From Alphaproteobacteria bacterium (GTDB lineage Bacteria > Pseudomonadota > Alphaproteobacteria > UBA2966): a stretch of DNA of 37,100 nt. Position numbers and translations under genes: made by a program. The notes beneath the pieces are model-generated. The model was not told the origin of the DNA, made no database searches, and saw only the letters and a program-made list of their open reading frames with translations. Where the stretch lies: assembly GCA_030740435.1 (NCBI GenBank), contig JASLXG010000184.1:1-37100 (forward strand), read 5' to 3'. This document shows, in pieces, positions 1 to 7,513 of this stretch; the first letter of the stretch is position 1, and each line of letters begins with the position of its first letter.

Positions 1-139
1 GGTTGAGAACTACTTTGCCAAGATCAAGGAATTCCGGGGCATCGCCACCCGCTACGACAAGACCGATACCAGCTACGCCGCAAACTTGAACCTCGCCGCC
101 ACCATCATTGCCATGCGCTAATTGTCAACAGGCCCTAGT
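1..139 (+). mobile_element. 3' end of an IS5-type insertion sequence (partial)
   Basis: The left edge cuts into an insertion sequence. It holds the last 39 codons of a DDE transposase and about 18 nt of non-coding end. The sequence after the stop, TTGTCAACAGGCC followed by CTAG, looks like an IS end with a possible CTAG target duplication near 135-139. The other end lies outside the window, so neither the boundary nor the duplication can be confirmed. The element name cannot be given. Confidence 0.6.
2..121 (+). CDS. IS5 family transposase, C-terminal fragment
   Basis: The frame is open from the window edge to a TAA at 119-121 and gives 39 residues starting VENYFAKIKEFRGIATRYDK. This matches the conserved end of IS5-type DDE transposases (pattern [VI]EN-F-K-K-FR-IATRYDK-----L----L-A--I--R), including the Glu expected to be the catalytic E of the DDE triad. 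Only the C-terminus is visible because the gene starts upstream of the window. Whether the full gene is intact cannot be judged. It is followed by a chromosomal gene on the same strand, so the element sits just upstream of the DUF3572-HAD pair and could affect its expression (inference). Confidence 0.8.
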   Translation, partial: VENYFAKIKEFRGIATRYDKTDTSYAANLNLAATIIAMR

Positions 140-258
140 GCGCCCGGCGAAAGATTCGGTTACCCTCGCGCCAAAGCCGTCCCATGGAGGAGCTATACGG
201 TGAGGGGAATTGCCAGGGGTTTACTCGCTACCAGCGTAGGATTTGTCCAGGAATTGTC

Positions 259-540
259 ATGACTCCGGAAAGTGCGGAAACCATTGCTCTCAAGGCGCTC
301 GCCTTCATCGCCGCCGACGCCGATGAGCTCGAACGGCTGCTGGCCCGCAGCGGCCTGAGGCCCGAGGCGCTGCGCCACCTGGCCGGCGATCCGGCGCTGC
401 TCGGCGGCGTTCTCGACTTTCTGCTCGAGCACGACGGCCGCCTGGTGGCCTTTTGCCAGGACGCCGGCTTGGCCCCCGAGGAGCCCAGCCAGGCCCGCGC
501 CCGGCTGCCCGGCGGGGCGCCGGAAATGGTTTTGCCATGA
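259..540 (+). CDS. DUF3572 family protein
   Basis: A 93-residue acidic, probably all-helical protein with no signal peptide or membrane segment. The pattern AETIALKALAFIAADADELERLLARSGLRPEALR, then DPALLGGVLDFLLEHDGRLVAFCQDAGLAPE, fits DUF3572, a small cytoplasmic family mostly of Alphaproteobacteria with no known function. I chose the ATG at 259 because the family normally begins a few residues before AE-IA--AL and because CAGGA lies 7-8 nt upstream. The frame is open further upstream to an ATG at 184, but that adds 25 residues unlike the family. The stop overlaps the next start (ATGA), so it is translationally coupled to the HAD gene. Confidence 0.8.
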   Translation: MTPESAETIALKALAFIAADADELERLLARSGLRPEALRHLAGDPALLGGVLDFLLEHDGRLVAFCQDAGLAPEEPSQARARLPGGAPEMVLP

Positions 541-1232
541 GCCGTCAGGGCAGCAACGCCAGCACGCGCCCACCGCCGCCAGAGGTGGCGGCGCAACTGG
601 CGGCGCTCAAACTCGACCCGGGCCGGCCGCTGATCATCTCGGACGCCGACGAGGTGTTGTTCGAATTCATGGCCGGCTTCGTCGCCTTCATCGAGGAGAG
701 GGACTGCTATTTCGATTGGGCCTCGTTCGCGCTCACCGGCAACGTGCGCGACCGTGAAAGCAAAAGAGCGCTGGACCAGGACGAGGTGCACGCGCTTTTG
801 CAAGATTTCTTCGATGCCCGTGCCGAACAGCTCGATCCCGTGCCCGACGCCGCCGAGGCCCTGGCGGCACTGGCCAAGCGGGCCCAGGTCGTGGTGCTCT
901 CGAACGTGCCCAAGGATTCCTTCGCGGCCCGCCAGCGCAGCTTGCGCAACAACAACATGGACTATCCCCTGATCGCCAACTCCGGCATGAAAGGGCCGGC
1001 GGTGCGGGTGCTGGCGGAACAGGTGCAGGCGCCGGTGCTGTTTATCGACGACATCCCGCACAACCACACCTCGGTGGCCCGGGCAGCCGAACGCGTGATC
1101 CGGCTGCATTTCGTCGCCGACCCGCGCCTGGCCCGCCTGCTGGAGCCGGCCGAGGACAGCCACCATCGGGCCGACACCTGGCCGGCGGCCCGCGCCTTCA
1201 TCGAGAACCACCTGGCCGAGGCCGGGTTCTGA
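537..1232 (+). CDS. HAD superfamily hydrolase
   Basis: A 231-residue cytoplasmic protein of the haloacid dehalogenase fold. Motif I is ISDADEVLF (nucleophile Asp in DxD, about residues 36-38), motif II LSNVP (about 122-126), motif III the Lys in GMKGPAV, and motif IV FIDDIPHN. Together these predict a Mg2+-dependent phosphotransferase or phosphatase. The substrate is unknown, and the DADE form of motif I is slightly unusual. The start is the ATG overlapping the DUF3572 stop (ATGA). The frame is open upstream to 453 but only as out-of-phase sequence over DUF3572. The first 20 residues are low complexity (Ser, Pro, Gln). Confidence 0.8.
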   Translation: MSRQGSNASTRPPPPEVAAQLAALKLDPGRPLIISDADEVLFEFMAGFVAFIEERDCYFDWASFALTGNVRDRESKRALDQDEVHALLQDFFDARAEQLDPVPDAAEALAALAKRAQVVVLSNVPKDSFAARQRSLRNNNMDYPLIANSGMKGPAVRVLAEQVQAPVLFIDDIPHNHTSVARAAERVIRLHFVADPRLARLLEPAEDSHHRADTWPAARAFIENHLAEAGF

Positions 1233-1269
1233 ACCCGGCCGCCAGAGAGAGACAACACTTGGGCCCAAC

Positions 1270-1929
1270 ATGAAAGTCCTCGCTCTCCTGTCACAAAAAG
1301 GCGGCGCCGGCAAAACCACCCTGGCCGTCCACCTCGCCGTGCACGCCCACTTGACCGGCGAGCGCGTGGCGCTGATCGACATCGATCCCCAGCGCTCGGC
1401 CGGTGACTGGTGGCGGGCGCGCGAGGACAAGGTGCCGGCGCTGGCGGAATGCCATCCCCGCCACCTGGTCGACGCCCTAGACCAGGCCGCCAAGCGCGAC
1501 ATCGGCATGACCATCCTCGACACGCCCCCGCAGGCCGGCCCGGTGGCCGAGATGGTGGCGGGGCTGGCCGGCCCCTCCTTGATCCCCTGCCGGCCCAGCC
1601 CCATCGACCTGCGCTCGACGCAGCGCACCGTCGAGATCGTCAAGAAAGCGAAGGCCCGAGCCGGCATCGTGCTCAACGCCTGCCCCCTGGCGCGGCGCGA
1701 GGGCACGGAACCCTCGATCACCCGCGAGGCGCGTCAGGGCGTGGCCGAGTTCGACATCCCCGTGGCCCCGGTCATCATCAGCCACCAGGCGGCGCTATCA
1801 CATCCCACCATGGACGGCAGGACCTATATCGAGGTCTTCCGCGACGGCCGGGCGGCCTATGAGATCGGCGAGCTCTGGGCCTGGCTGGTCTACATGGTCA
1901 GGGACGCCGACTACCAGCCCAGCAGTTGA
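1270..1929 (+). CDS. Orphan ParA-family ATPase
   Basis: A 219-residue P-loop ATPase of the ParA/MinD group. A deviant Walker A motif QKGGAGKTT lies at residues 9-17, a switch region DIDPQRSAGDWW follows at about 37-48, and the Walker B-like strand is TILDTPPQ (about 81-88). It resembles the short, plasmid-type or VirC1-like ParA proteins that lack an N-terminal DNA-binding domain. No ParB-like partner or obvious centromere repeats lie nearby, so a plasmid or chromosome partition role is not supported. Positioning of another cargo is possible. It is 37 nt after the HAD gene and 3 nt before the Mak-like gene, so it is probably in one operon. Confidence 0.8.
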   Translation: MKVLALLSQKGGAGKTTLAVHLAVHAHLTGERVALIDIDPQRSAGDWWRAREDKVPALAECHPRHLVDALDQAAKRDIGMTILDTPPQAGPVAEMVAGLAGPSLIPCRPSPIDLRSTQRTVEIVKKAKARAGIVLNACPLARREGTEPSITREARQGVAEFDIPVAPVIISHQAALSHPTMDGRTYIEVFRDGRAAYEIGELWAWLVYMVRDADYQPSS

Positions 1930-1932
1930 GAA

Positions 1933-2898
1933 ATGCGGCGCATCGGGGTCGACCTCGGCGGCACCAAGATCGAGGCCATGGCCCTGGCCGGCGACGGCAG
2001 CATTGCCGCCCGCCGGCGCCTGGCCACACCGCGTGACGACTACGACGCCACGATCGATGTGGTTTGCGGCCTGGTGGACGAAGTCGAAAGCCAGGCCGGG
2101 GGGGCACAATCCAGCGTCGGCATCGGCATTCCCGGCACCATTTCCCCGGCCAGCGGCCTGATCAAGAACGCCAACTCGACCTGGCTCATCGGCCGGGCGC
2201 TCGACCGCGATCTGGCGGCGGCACTGGGCCGGCCGGTGCGCCTCGCCAACGACGCCAACTGCCTGGCGCTTTCCGAAGCCATCGACGGCGCCGCGGCCGG
2301 GGCGAACGTGGTGTTCGGCGTCATCCTCGGCACCGGCACCGGCGGCGGCCTGGTGGTAAGCGGCAAGGTGATCACGGGCGCCAACGCCGTGGCCGGCGAA
2401 TGGGGCCACAACCCGCTGCCATGGCCCGAGCCGGCGGAGTTGCCGGGCCCGGATTGCTATTGCGGCAAGAAGGGCTGCATCGAGACTTTTCTCTCCGGCC
2501 CCGGCGTCGCTCGCGACCATTTATTGGCCACGGGCGAGAAACTCGAGCCTGCCGAACTGGCGGCGGCGGCCGAACAGGGCGATCCGACCGCCGGGGCCAC
2601 TCTGGAGCGCTACGAGCTTCGCCTCGCCAAATCCCTCGCCACCATCATCAACGTCGTCGATCCCGACGTCATCGTGCTCGGCGGCGGCTGTTCCAACATC
2701 GACAGGCTCTACGCCAACGTGCCCAAACTCTGGGGCCGCTTCGCCTTCTCCGACAGTGTCAACACGCGCCTGGAAAAGGCCCAGCACGGCGATTCCAGCG
2801 GCGTCCGCGGCGCCGCCTGGCTGTGGCCCGAACCGCCCGAACCGCCCAAACGGGGACAGGGACCTTTTATTGCCTGTTCGCCAAAAAGTAACTGTTGA
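1933..2898 (+). CDS. mak: ROK family fructokinase / mannokinase (Mak-like)
   Basis: A 321-residue ROK sugar kinase, expected to phosphorylate fructose or mannose with ATP in the cytoplasm. It follows E. coli Mak closely: GVDLGGTKIEA (phosphate 1), IGIPGTISPASGLIKNANSTWL, LANDANCLALSEA with the catalytic Asp in NDAN (about residue 105), GTGTGGGLV, GEWGHNPLPW, the zinc motif CYCGKKGCIETF, RYELRLAKSLATIINVVDPDVIVLGGG and HGDSSGVRGAAWLWP. Mak ends at about this WLWP, whereas here 25 more residues follow, largely translated from the repeat beginning at 2851. The natural stop therefore seems to have been replaced by repeat sequence. The start lies 3 nt after parA. Confidence 0.88.
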   Translation: MRRIGVDLGGTKIEAMALAGDGSIAARRRLATPRDDYDATIDVVCGLVDEVESQAGGAQSSVGIGIPGTISPASGLIKNANSTWLIGRALDRDLAAALGRPVRLANDANCLALSEAIDGAAAGANVVFGVILGTGTGGGLVVSGKVITGANAVAGEWGHNPLPWPEPAELPGPDCYCGKKGCIETFLSGPGVARDHLLATGEKLEPAELAAAAEQGDPTAGATLERYELRLAKSLATIINVVDPDVIVLGGGCSNIDRLYANVPKLWGRFAFSDSVNTRLEKAQHGDSSGVRGAAWLWPEPPEPPKRGQGPFIACSPKSNC

Positions 2899-2903
2899 TT
2901 TTC
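2851..2903 (+). repeat. GGGGACAGGGACC repeat, copy 1
   Basis: The copy begins CGGGGACAGGGACC, has a variable AT-rich stretch, then TGTTCGCCAAAAAGTA and a diverging CTGT(T/C)G--TTTTC tail. The second copy starts 99 nt downstream at 2950. This copy overlaps the 3' end of the Mak-like gene and supplies its last codons and stop. GGGGACAG-type repeats recall REP-like elements associated with RAYT transposases, but no such transposase is in the window and the second half does not form the usual inverted GGGGACAG arm. Confidence 0.65.
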
Positions 2904-2949
2904 ATATCCCAGCGTCACGGGCGCCTGTTTCCTGAGGTAGGCTTAATAT

Positions 2950-3003
2950 CGGGGACAGGGACCAATTAATTACTGTTCGCCAAAAAGTAGCTGTCGTGTT
3001 TTC
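2950..3003 (+). repeat. GGGGACAGGGACC repeat, copy 2
   Basis: The second copy is in the same orientation and shares CGGGGACAGGGACC and TGTTCGCCAAAAAGTA exactly with the first. Between these blocks it reads AATTAATTAC where copy 1 reads TTTTATTGCC. It ends 12 nt before the stop codon of the convergent FemAB-like gene, so the two copies fill the 116-nt space between two convergent genes. Confidence 0.65.
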
Positions 3004-3014
3004 CAGTGGCCGGA

Positions 3015-4187
3015 TCAGCCGTCGCCTTGGGTCTGCCGAAACGGCGCCCGGCGGCCGAGATGCTCGATTTCCTGGTCGATTTCCCGGCGCTCGTGTTCGA
3101 GGTAGTTCTCCACCGCCGCACGAAAGCCGCCGTCGCGGATCCAGTGGGCCGAATAGGTGTGTACCGGCACATAACCCCGGGCCAGCTTGTGTGGCCCCTG
3201 GGCGCCGGCCTCGACGCGGGCCAGGCCGTGGTCGATGGCGAACTCGATGGCCCGGTAGTAGCAGACCTCGAAATGCAAAAAGCGGTGCTCCTCCGTGCAG
3301 CCCCAGTAGCGGCCGTAAAGGCAGTCCGAACCGATCAGGTTAAGGGCACCGGCGATCCAGCGCCTATTGCGGCGCACCAGAAAGAGCGCAATGCGCTCGG
3401 CCATGGCCTGGCCCAGCAGGCTGAAGAATTCCCGGTTGAGGTAGGGCCGGCCCCACTTGCGGCTGCCCGTATCCATGTAGAAGTGGAAAAAGGCATCCCA
3501 GTGCTCCTCGCCAATGTCGGCGCCCTGCAGCACCACCAGTTCGAGTCCCTCGCCCAGGGCCTGGCGGCGTTCCTTGGCTATGGTCTTGCGCTTGCGCGCC
3601 GCCAAATCGGCCAGGAAGTCGGCGAAGGTTCCGTAGCCCCGATTGAGCCAGTGGAACTGCTCGCCGGTGCGTTGCAGCATGCCGAGCTCGCCGCCGCGAA
3701 GCCATTCGTCCCGGCTGCAGAAGTTGACGTGCAGCGACGAGATCTCGTGCTGCCGCGCAATCTGCACCGCCGCCGCCAGCAGGGTATCGCGCACCGCGCT
3801 CTGGTCGGGGCCCGGCGGCGCCAGCAGGCGCGGCCCCGGCACCGGCGTAAAGGGCACCGCCATCAGCAGCTTGGGATAATATTCGCCGCCGGCCCGCTCG
3901 AAGGCGTCGGCCCAGCCATAGTCGAAGACGTATTCGCCCTGGGAGTGGGACTTGAGGTACAAGGGCGCCACGCCCAGCAGCCGGCCATCGGCATCCTCCA
4001 GCGCCAGGTGCTGCGGCGCCCAGCCGGTCTCGGGCCGCACCGAGCCGCTCTCTTCCAGCGCCTTGAGAAAAGCGTGGCCGACAAAGGGGTTCTGGGTCCC
4101 GGCACAGGCATCCCAAGCGGCCGCGTCGAGGGAGGCGATGGCGTTGACGATCCTGGCGCTGACCGGTTCCTGCTCGACGTCGCCCAT
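3015..4187 (-). CDS. FemAB-like / GNAT-fold protein (COG3146, DUF482)
   Basis: A 390-residue soluble protein of COG3146 (Pfam FemAB_like). Family landmarks are visible: NPFVGHAFLKALEESGSV near the N-terminus, GVAPLYLKSHSQGEYVFDYGWADAFERAGGEYYPKLLMAVPFTPVPGPRLL, then FHFYMDTGSRKWGRPYLNREFF and LFLVRRNRRWIAGALNLIGSDCLYGRYWGC, ending with HFEVCYYRAIEFAIDHGLARVEAGAQGPHKLARGYVPV. The family has a double GNAT-like fold and is annotated as possibly linked to peptidoglycan or amino-acyl transfer, but the reaction is not established. It is the last gene of the minus-strand run, 23 nt after the GDPD gene, and this adjacency is common in Alphaproteobacteria. Confidence 0.85.
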   Translation of the reverse strand: MGDVEQEPVSARIVNAIASLDAAAWDACAGTQNPFVGHAFLKALEESGSVRPETGWAPQHLALEDADGRLLGVAPLYLKSHSQGEYVFDYGWADAFERAGGEYYPKLLMAVPFTPVPGPRLLAPPGPDQSAVRDTLLAAAVQIARQHEISSLHVNFCSRDEWLRGGELGMLQRTGEQFHWLNRGYGTFADFLADLAARKRKTIAKERRQALGEGLELVVLQGADIGEEHWDAFFHFYMDTGSRKWGRPYLNREFFSLLGQAMAERIALFLVRRNRRWIAGALNLIGSDCLYGRYWGCTEEHRFLHFEVCYYRAIEFAIDHGLARVEAGAQGPHKLARGYVPVHTYSAHWIRDGGFRAAVENYLEHERREIDQEIEHLGRRAPFRQTQGDG

Positions 4188-4210
4188 GATTCCCTAAATC
4201 GTTTGAGGCA

Positions 4211-5002
4211 TCATTCTGTCATAGATACTAATTCGAGGGCAGCTCCCGGCAAGCGCAGCTGAGGCCGGACTTCCTCGAAGATGATGTTGTCGGCAAAATG
4301 GCCGGCGGTTTCCTGCTGCGCCGCACTCCTGACCGTATAGAGCAGCAACGGCAGGCGGTGGCGCAGGCGCTGGGCGGCGGCACAGGGCTGGCGCCCGACG
4401 TCGTCGACGATGAAGTGGGGCCGGCTGAGCCAGTTGAAGGCGAAGCGCCGGGCCAGCACCTTGGCGGGCCAACCGCCCGGCAGCTTGGTGTGGCGAAAAT
4501 CACCCGAGATCTGGCCGCGGGGAACCGCCGGCGCCAGGCGGCGGAAGCGATAGAGCGACAACGGATTGAAGGACTGCACGGCGAAACGGCCGCGGTAGTC
4601 CCGCAAGACCTGCCAGGCCGCCGCCTCGAGCCGTCCCGCCCCCCGGGACGCTCCGGTATCGCGGGCCTTGATCTCGATCAGCAGCGGCACCCGGTCGGCC
4701 ACCCGTTCGAGCACTTGGGCCAGGCTGGGAATGGCCTCGTCGCTGTCGGCCAGGCGCAATTCGGCCAGCGCCGCCGACGGCAACCCGTCGAGGCGGCCGG
4801 GCCGGGCCGTCATGCGCTCCAGGTCGTCGTCATGAAAGACCAGCACTTCACCGTCGGCACTGCCCAGGACGTCGATTTCGATGCCGTAACCGGCGGCGAT
4901 GGCGGCATCGACGGCGGCCAGCGAGTTTTCCGGCAGGCCCGCGCCGTGCAGGCCACGATGGGCAAACGGCCGTTCGCTCAGCCAAGCCGGGGCGGAGGTC
5001 AT
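4211..5002 (-). CDS. Glycerophosphodiester phosphodiesterase
   Basis: A 263-residue cytoplasmic GDPD-family TIM barrel, expected to hydrolyse glycerophosphodiesters to sn-glycerol 3-phosphate and an alcohol. The catalytic signature is present: AHRG (about residues 14-17), PENS, then EIDVLGSADGEVLVFHDDDLERMT with the metal-binding E-x-D and the catalytic His, and later LLIEIK and SFNP. There is no signal peptide, so it should act on intracellular substrates. The ATG at 5002 was chosen because the AHRG motif normally falls about 15 residues from the start. The frame is open further upstream but only across the RidA gene. It starts 19 nt after the RidA stop. Confidence 0.87.
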   Translation of the reverse strand: MTSAPAWLSERPFAHRGLHGAGLPENSLAAVDAAIAAGYGIEIDVLGSADGEVLVFHDDDLERMTARPGRLDGLPSAALAELRLADSDEAIPSLAQVLERVADRVPLLIEIKARDTGASRGAGRLEAAAWQVLRDYRGRFAVQSFNPLSLYRFRRLAPAVPRGQISGDFRHTKLPGGWPAKVLARRFAFNWLSRPHFIVDDVGRQPCAAAQRLRHRLPLLLYTVRSAAQQETAGHFADNIIFEEVRPQLRLPGAALELVSMTE

Positions 5003-5021
5003 GAAGGAGCTGCCGCTGGCC

Positions 5022-5489
5022 TCAGCGCACCTCGATGACGGCGTCGATCTCAACCGGGATGCCCATGGGCAGGTCGGAGGCGCCGATGGCCGAGCGGGCG
5101 TGGCGGCCGGCCTCGCCGAAGACCTCGACCAGCAGATCCGAGGCGCCGTTGATGACCTCGGGATGCTCACCGAAGTCGGGGCCGCAGTTGACCAGACCGA
5201 AAAGCTTGAGCCAACGCACGATGCGGTCGAGGTCGCCTTCGCAGGCCTCACGCGCCTGAGCCAGCAGGTTGAGCGCCGTCAGCGCCGCCGCTTCACGGCC
5301 CTCTTCCAGCGACACCCCTTGGCCCACCTTGCCTTGCAGCGGAATCACCGTGCCGCGCACCGGACCCTGGCCGGCGATGTGGACGATGTTACCCACCCGC
5401 GTCCAGCCCACGTAGGTGCCGGCCGGCGCCATGGGCTGGGGCAGCTCGTGTCCCAGCTCGGCCAGCCGGGCCTCGATGCGGCCGGCCAT
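5022..5489 (-). CDS. RidA family protein (second tandem copy)
   Basis: A 155-residue RidA/YjgF-YER057c-UK114 family protein. These usually form homotrimers with active sites at subunit interfaces and hydrolyse reactive enamine/imine intermediates. Visible motifs are HIAGQGPV, NLLAQAREACEGDLDRIVRWLKLFGLVN, NGASDLLVEVFGEAGRHARSAIGASDLPMGIPVEIDAVIEV, with the family Arg in the HAR-A segment. It belongs to the longer subgroup with an N-terminal LAELGHELP segment. It is a tandem paralogue of the gene at 5489-5956, of the same length and roughly half identical by eye. Its ATG shares one base with that gene's TGA (TGATG), so the two are translationally coupled. Confidence 0.87.
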   Translation of the reverse strand: MAGRIEARLAELGHELPQPMAPAGTYVGWTRVGNIVHIAGQGPVRGTVIPLQGKVGQGVSLEEGREAAALTALNLLAQAREACEGDLDRIVRWLKLFGLVNCGPDFGEHPEVINGASDLLVEVFGEAGRHARSAIGASDLPMGIPVEIDAVIEVR

Positions 5490-5956
5490 CACGCCACCTC
5501 GAAGACGGCGTCGATCTCGACGCTGACCTGGCGCGGCAGCGAGCCGGCGCCGACGGCGAAGCGGGCATGGCGCCCGGCTTCGCCGAAGACCTCGACCATC
5601 AGGTCCGAGGCGCCGTTGACGACCTCGGGATGACGGCCGAAGTCGGCCACCGCGTTGACGTAGCCACCAACCTTGAGGCAGCGCACCACACGGTCGAGAT
5701 CCCCGCCACAAGCGGCCTTGACCTGGGCGATGATGTTGAGGCCGCAGATCCGGGCCGCCGCTTGCGCCTCGTCCATTTCGATGCCGGAGCCGACCTTGCC
5801 GATATGTTGCAGCTCGCCATCCACCAGCGGCACCTGGCCGGCGATCCAGACGTTATTGCCGCTCTGCACCCAAGGCACGTAATTGGCCAGGGCGGCCACC
5901 GCTTCCGGCAGCACGATGCCCAGTTCTTGGAGCCGCGATTCGATTTTTCCGGCCAT
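5489..5956 (-). CDS. RidA family protein (first tandem copy)
   Basis: A 155-residue RidA/YjgF family protein, paralogous to its downstream neighbour. Landmarks are VWIAGQVPLVDGELQHIGKVG, LNIIAQVKAACGGDLDRVVRCLKVGGYVN, and NGASDLMVEVFGEAGRHARFAVGAGSLPRQVSVEID. Imine/enamine hydrolysis is expected from the family, but the substrate is unknown. The start has GAGGGAGGGAG a few nt upstream, a strong ribosome-binding site, while the downstream copy depends on a TGATG overlap. It lies 29 nt after the aldehyde dehydrogenase, which suggests detoxification of carbonyl or imine intermediates in one operon (inference). Confidence 0.88.
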   Translation of the reverse strand: MAGKIESRLQELGIVLPEAVAALANYVPWVQSGNNVWIAGQVPLVDGELQHIGKVGSGIEMDEAQAAARICGLNIIAQVKAACGGDLDRVVRCLKVGGYVNAVADFGRHPEVVNGASDLMVEVFGEAGRHARFAVGAGSLPRQVSVEIDAVFEVA

Positions 5957-5985
5957 GTTCTTCTCCCTCCCTCTACTTGAAATCC

Positions 5986-7458
5986 CTATCCGCCCGGCCG
6001 GCCGCCGGCACCGCCGCCCAGTTTGACCGCCACGTTCTTGGTCTGGACGTAATTGAGCAGCGCCTCCTGGCCCTTCTCGCGGCCAAAGCCCGAGCGCTTG
6101 GTGCCGCCGAAGGGCGTCTCGACGCCGCCGGCGAACCATTCGTTGACGAAGACCTGGCCGGCCGACAGCCGGTCGGCGGTCCAGTGCGCGGTTTCCAGAT
6201 CGCGGGTATAGACGCCGGCCACCAGGCCGTAGTCGGTACCGTTGGCGATGGCCACGGCCTCTTCCGGTTCGTCGAAACCGAGCACCGCCAGCACCGGCCC
6301 GAAGACCTCGTCCTGGGCGATGGCCATGTCGGGGCCCACGCCGGTGAATATGGTCGGCTGCATGAAGTGGCCCTCGGCCTCGGCCCGGCGGCCGCCCACG
6401 GCGGCCTCGGCGCCGGCCTGGCTTGCGCCCAGGCAATAGCCTTCGACCTTGTCGAGCTGGGCCGCCGAGATCAGCGGCGTGATGTCGTGGCCCTCGATGC
6501 CGGGGCCGATGCTGAGTTCGCGGGCGCGCCCGCTCAGGCGTTCCACCACATCATCGTGGACCGAATTATGCACCACCAGGCGCGACTGGGCCGAGCAGAC
6601 CTGGCCGGCGTGGGTGAAGATGCCGATGGCTGTCGAGGCCACGGCCTGGTCGAGGTCGGCATCGGCATAAACGATACCGGCCGACTTGCCGCCGAGCTCC
6701 ATGATCGAGGGCAGCACGCGTTCGGCCGCCGCCTTGAGGATGGAGCGCCCGGTGGCCACGGAACCGGTAAAGACGATGTGGTCGACGTCGCCGTGGGCCG
6801 CGAGCGCAGCGCCGGCATCAAAGCCGTAGCCGCAGATCAGGTTCAGCGCCCCGGCCGGCACGCCGGCCCGGGCACAGGCCTCGACCAGCAGTGCCATGGA
6901 AAGCGGCGAGAGCTCGGGCGACTTGATGACCACGGTATTGGCCGTGGCCAGGGCACAGGCGATGGAGCGGGCGGCGATCTGCAGGGGGAAGTTCCAGGGC
7001 ACGATCTGGGCCGAGACGCCGAAGGGCATGGGCACGGTGTAATCGACGTAGCCCTTGCCCAGCGGGATCATGCGGCCCTCGAGCTTGTCGGCGGCACCGC
7101 CGTAATAGGTGAAATAGCGCGCCGCCGCCAGCGCCTCGTTCTTGCCGCCGGCCATGGTCTTGCCGTTATCCAGGCACTCGGCGGTGGCAATATCGTCGGC
7201 CATCTCGGTCAAATTGCGCGCGACGTCGAGCATCATCTGGCCCCGCGCCGAGGGCCGCATGTCCACCAGCTCGCGGCTCTCGAAGACCTGGCGCGCCGCC
7301 GCCACGGCGGCATCCACGTCGGCCTCACGGGCCCGGGCGATGGTGGCGATCTGTTGGCCGCTGGCCGGGTTCTCGACGGCGATGGTGTCGCCGCCCGAGC
7401 CCTCGACCCAGGCGCCGCCGATAAAGTTCTGCCAGTGGTCTTTGATGTCCGCTGTCAT
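5986..7458 (-). CDS. NAD(P)-dependent aldehyde dehydrogenase
   Basis: A 490-residue member of the aldehyde dehydrogenase superfamily, full length for the family, oxidising an aldehyde to the acid in the cytoplasm. Seen are the oxyanion Asn in PWNFPL (about residue 153), the NAD-binding VIKSPELSPLS and FTGSVATGRSI, the general base Glu in MELGGKSA (about 251), the catalytic Cys in GQVCSAQSRLVV (about 285), and the EVFGPVL and PFGGTKRSGFGRE motifs near the end. It resembles betaine-aldehyde and gamma-aminobutyraldehyde-type dehydrogenases, but the substrate cannot be assigned. GAGGGAA precedes the ATG. The last residues are Gly/Pro-rich (KLGGGAGGRPGG). Confidence 0.9.
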   Translation of the reverse strand: MTADIKDHWQNFIGGAWVEGSGGDTIAVENPASGQQIATIARAREADVDAAVAAARQVFESRELVDMRPSARGQMMLDVARNLTEMADDIATAECLDNGKTMAGGKNEALAAARYFTYYGGAADKLEGRMIPLGKGYVDYTVPMPFGVSAQIVPWNFPLQIAARSIACALATANTVVIKSPELSPLSMALLVEACARAGVPAGALNLICGYGFDAGAALAAHGDVDHIVFTGSVATGRSILKAAAERVLPSIMELGGKSAGIVYADADLDQAVASTAIGIFTHAGQVCSAQSRLVVHNSVHDDVVERLSGRARELSIGPGIEGHDITPLISAAQLDKVEGYCLGASQAGAEAAVGGRRAEAEGHFMQPTIFTGVGPDMAIAQDEVFGPVLAVLGFDEPEEAVAIANGTDYGLVAGVYTRDLETAHWTADRLSAGQVFVNEWFAGGVETPFGGTKRSGFGREKGQEALLNYVQTKNVAVKLGGGAGGRPGG

Positions 7459-7489
7459 GACGTTCCCTCGCGTGGCCGGCCGCCCAGTT

Positions 7490-7513
7490 TAGCCCGCATT
7501 TCTCACCGGGTCA
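7490..7513 (+). repeat. Solo copy of the 24-bp MITE terminal repeat
   Basis: The sequence begins TAGCCCGCATTTCTCACC and ends GGGTCA. It is identical over 24 bp to both ends of the 278-bp element at 11823-12100. It also agrees with the right end of that element for three further bases (TGG). No inverted partner lies nearby, so it is a solo end or a remnant. It overlaps the 3' end of the DUF454 gene and supplies the codons ATG-ACC-CGG (with the adjoining CA) and the TGA stop. Confidence 0.8.

Noticed and set aside
2851-3003. CRISPR-like array
   Set aside because: Only two repeats, with an internal variable block and no further copies or cas genes.
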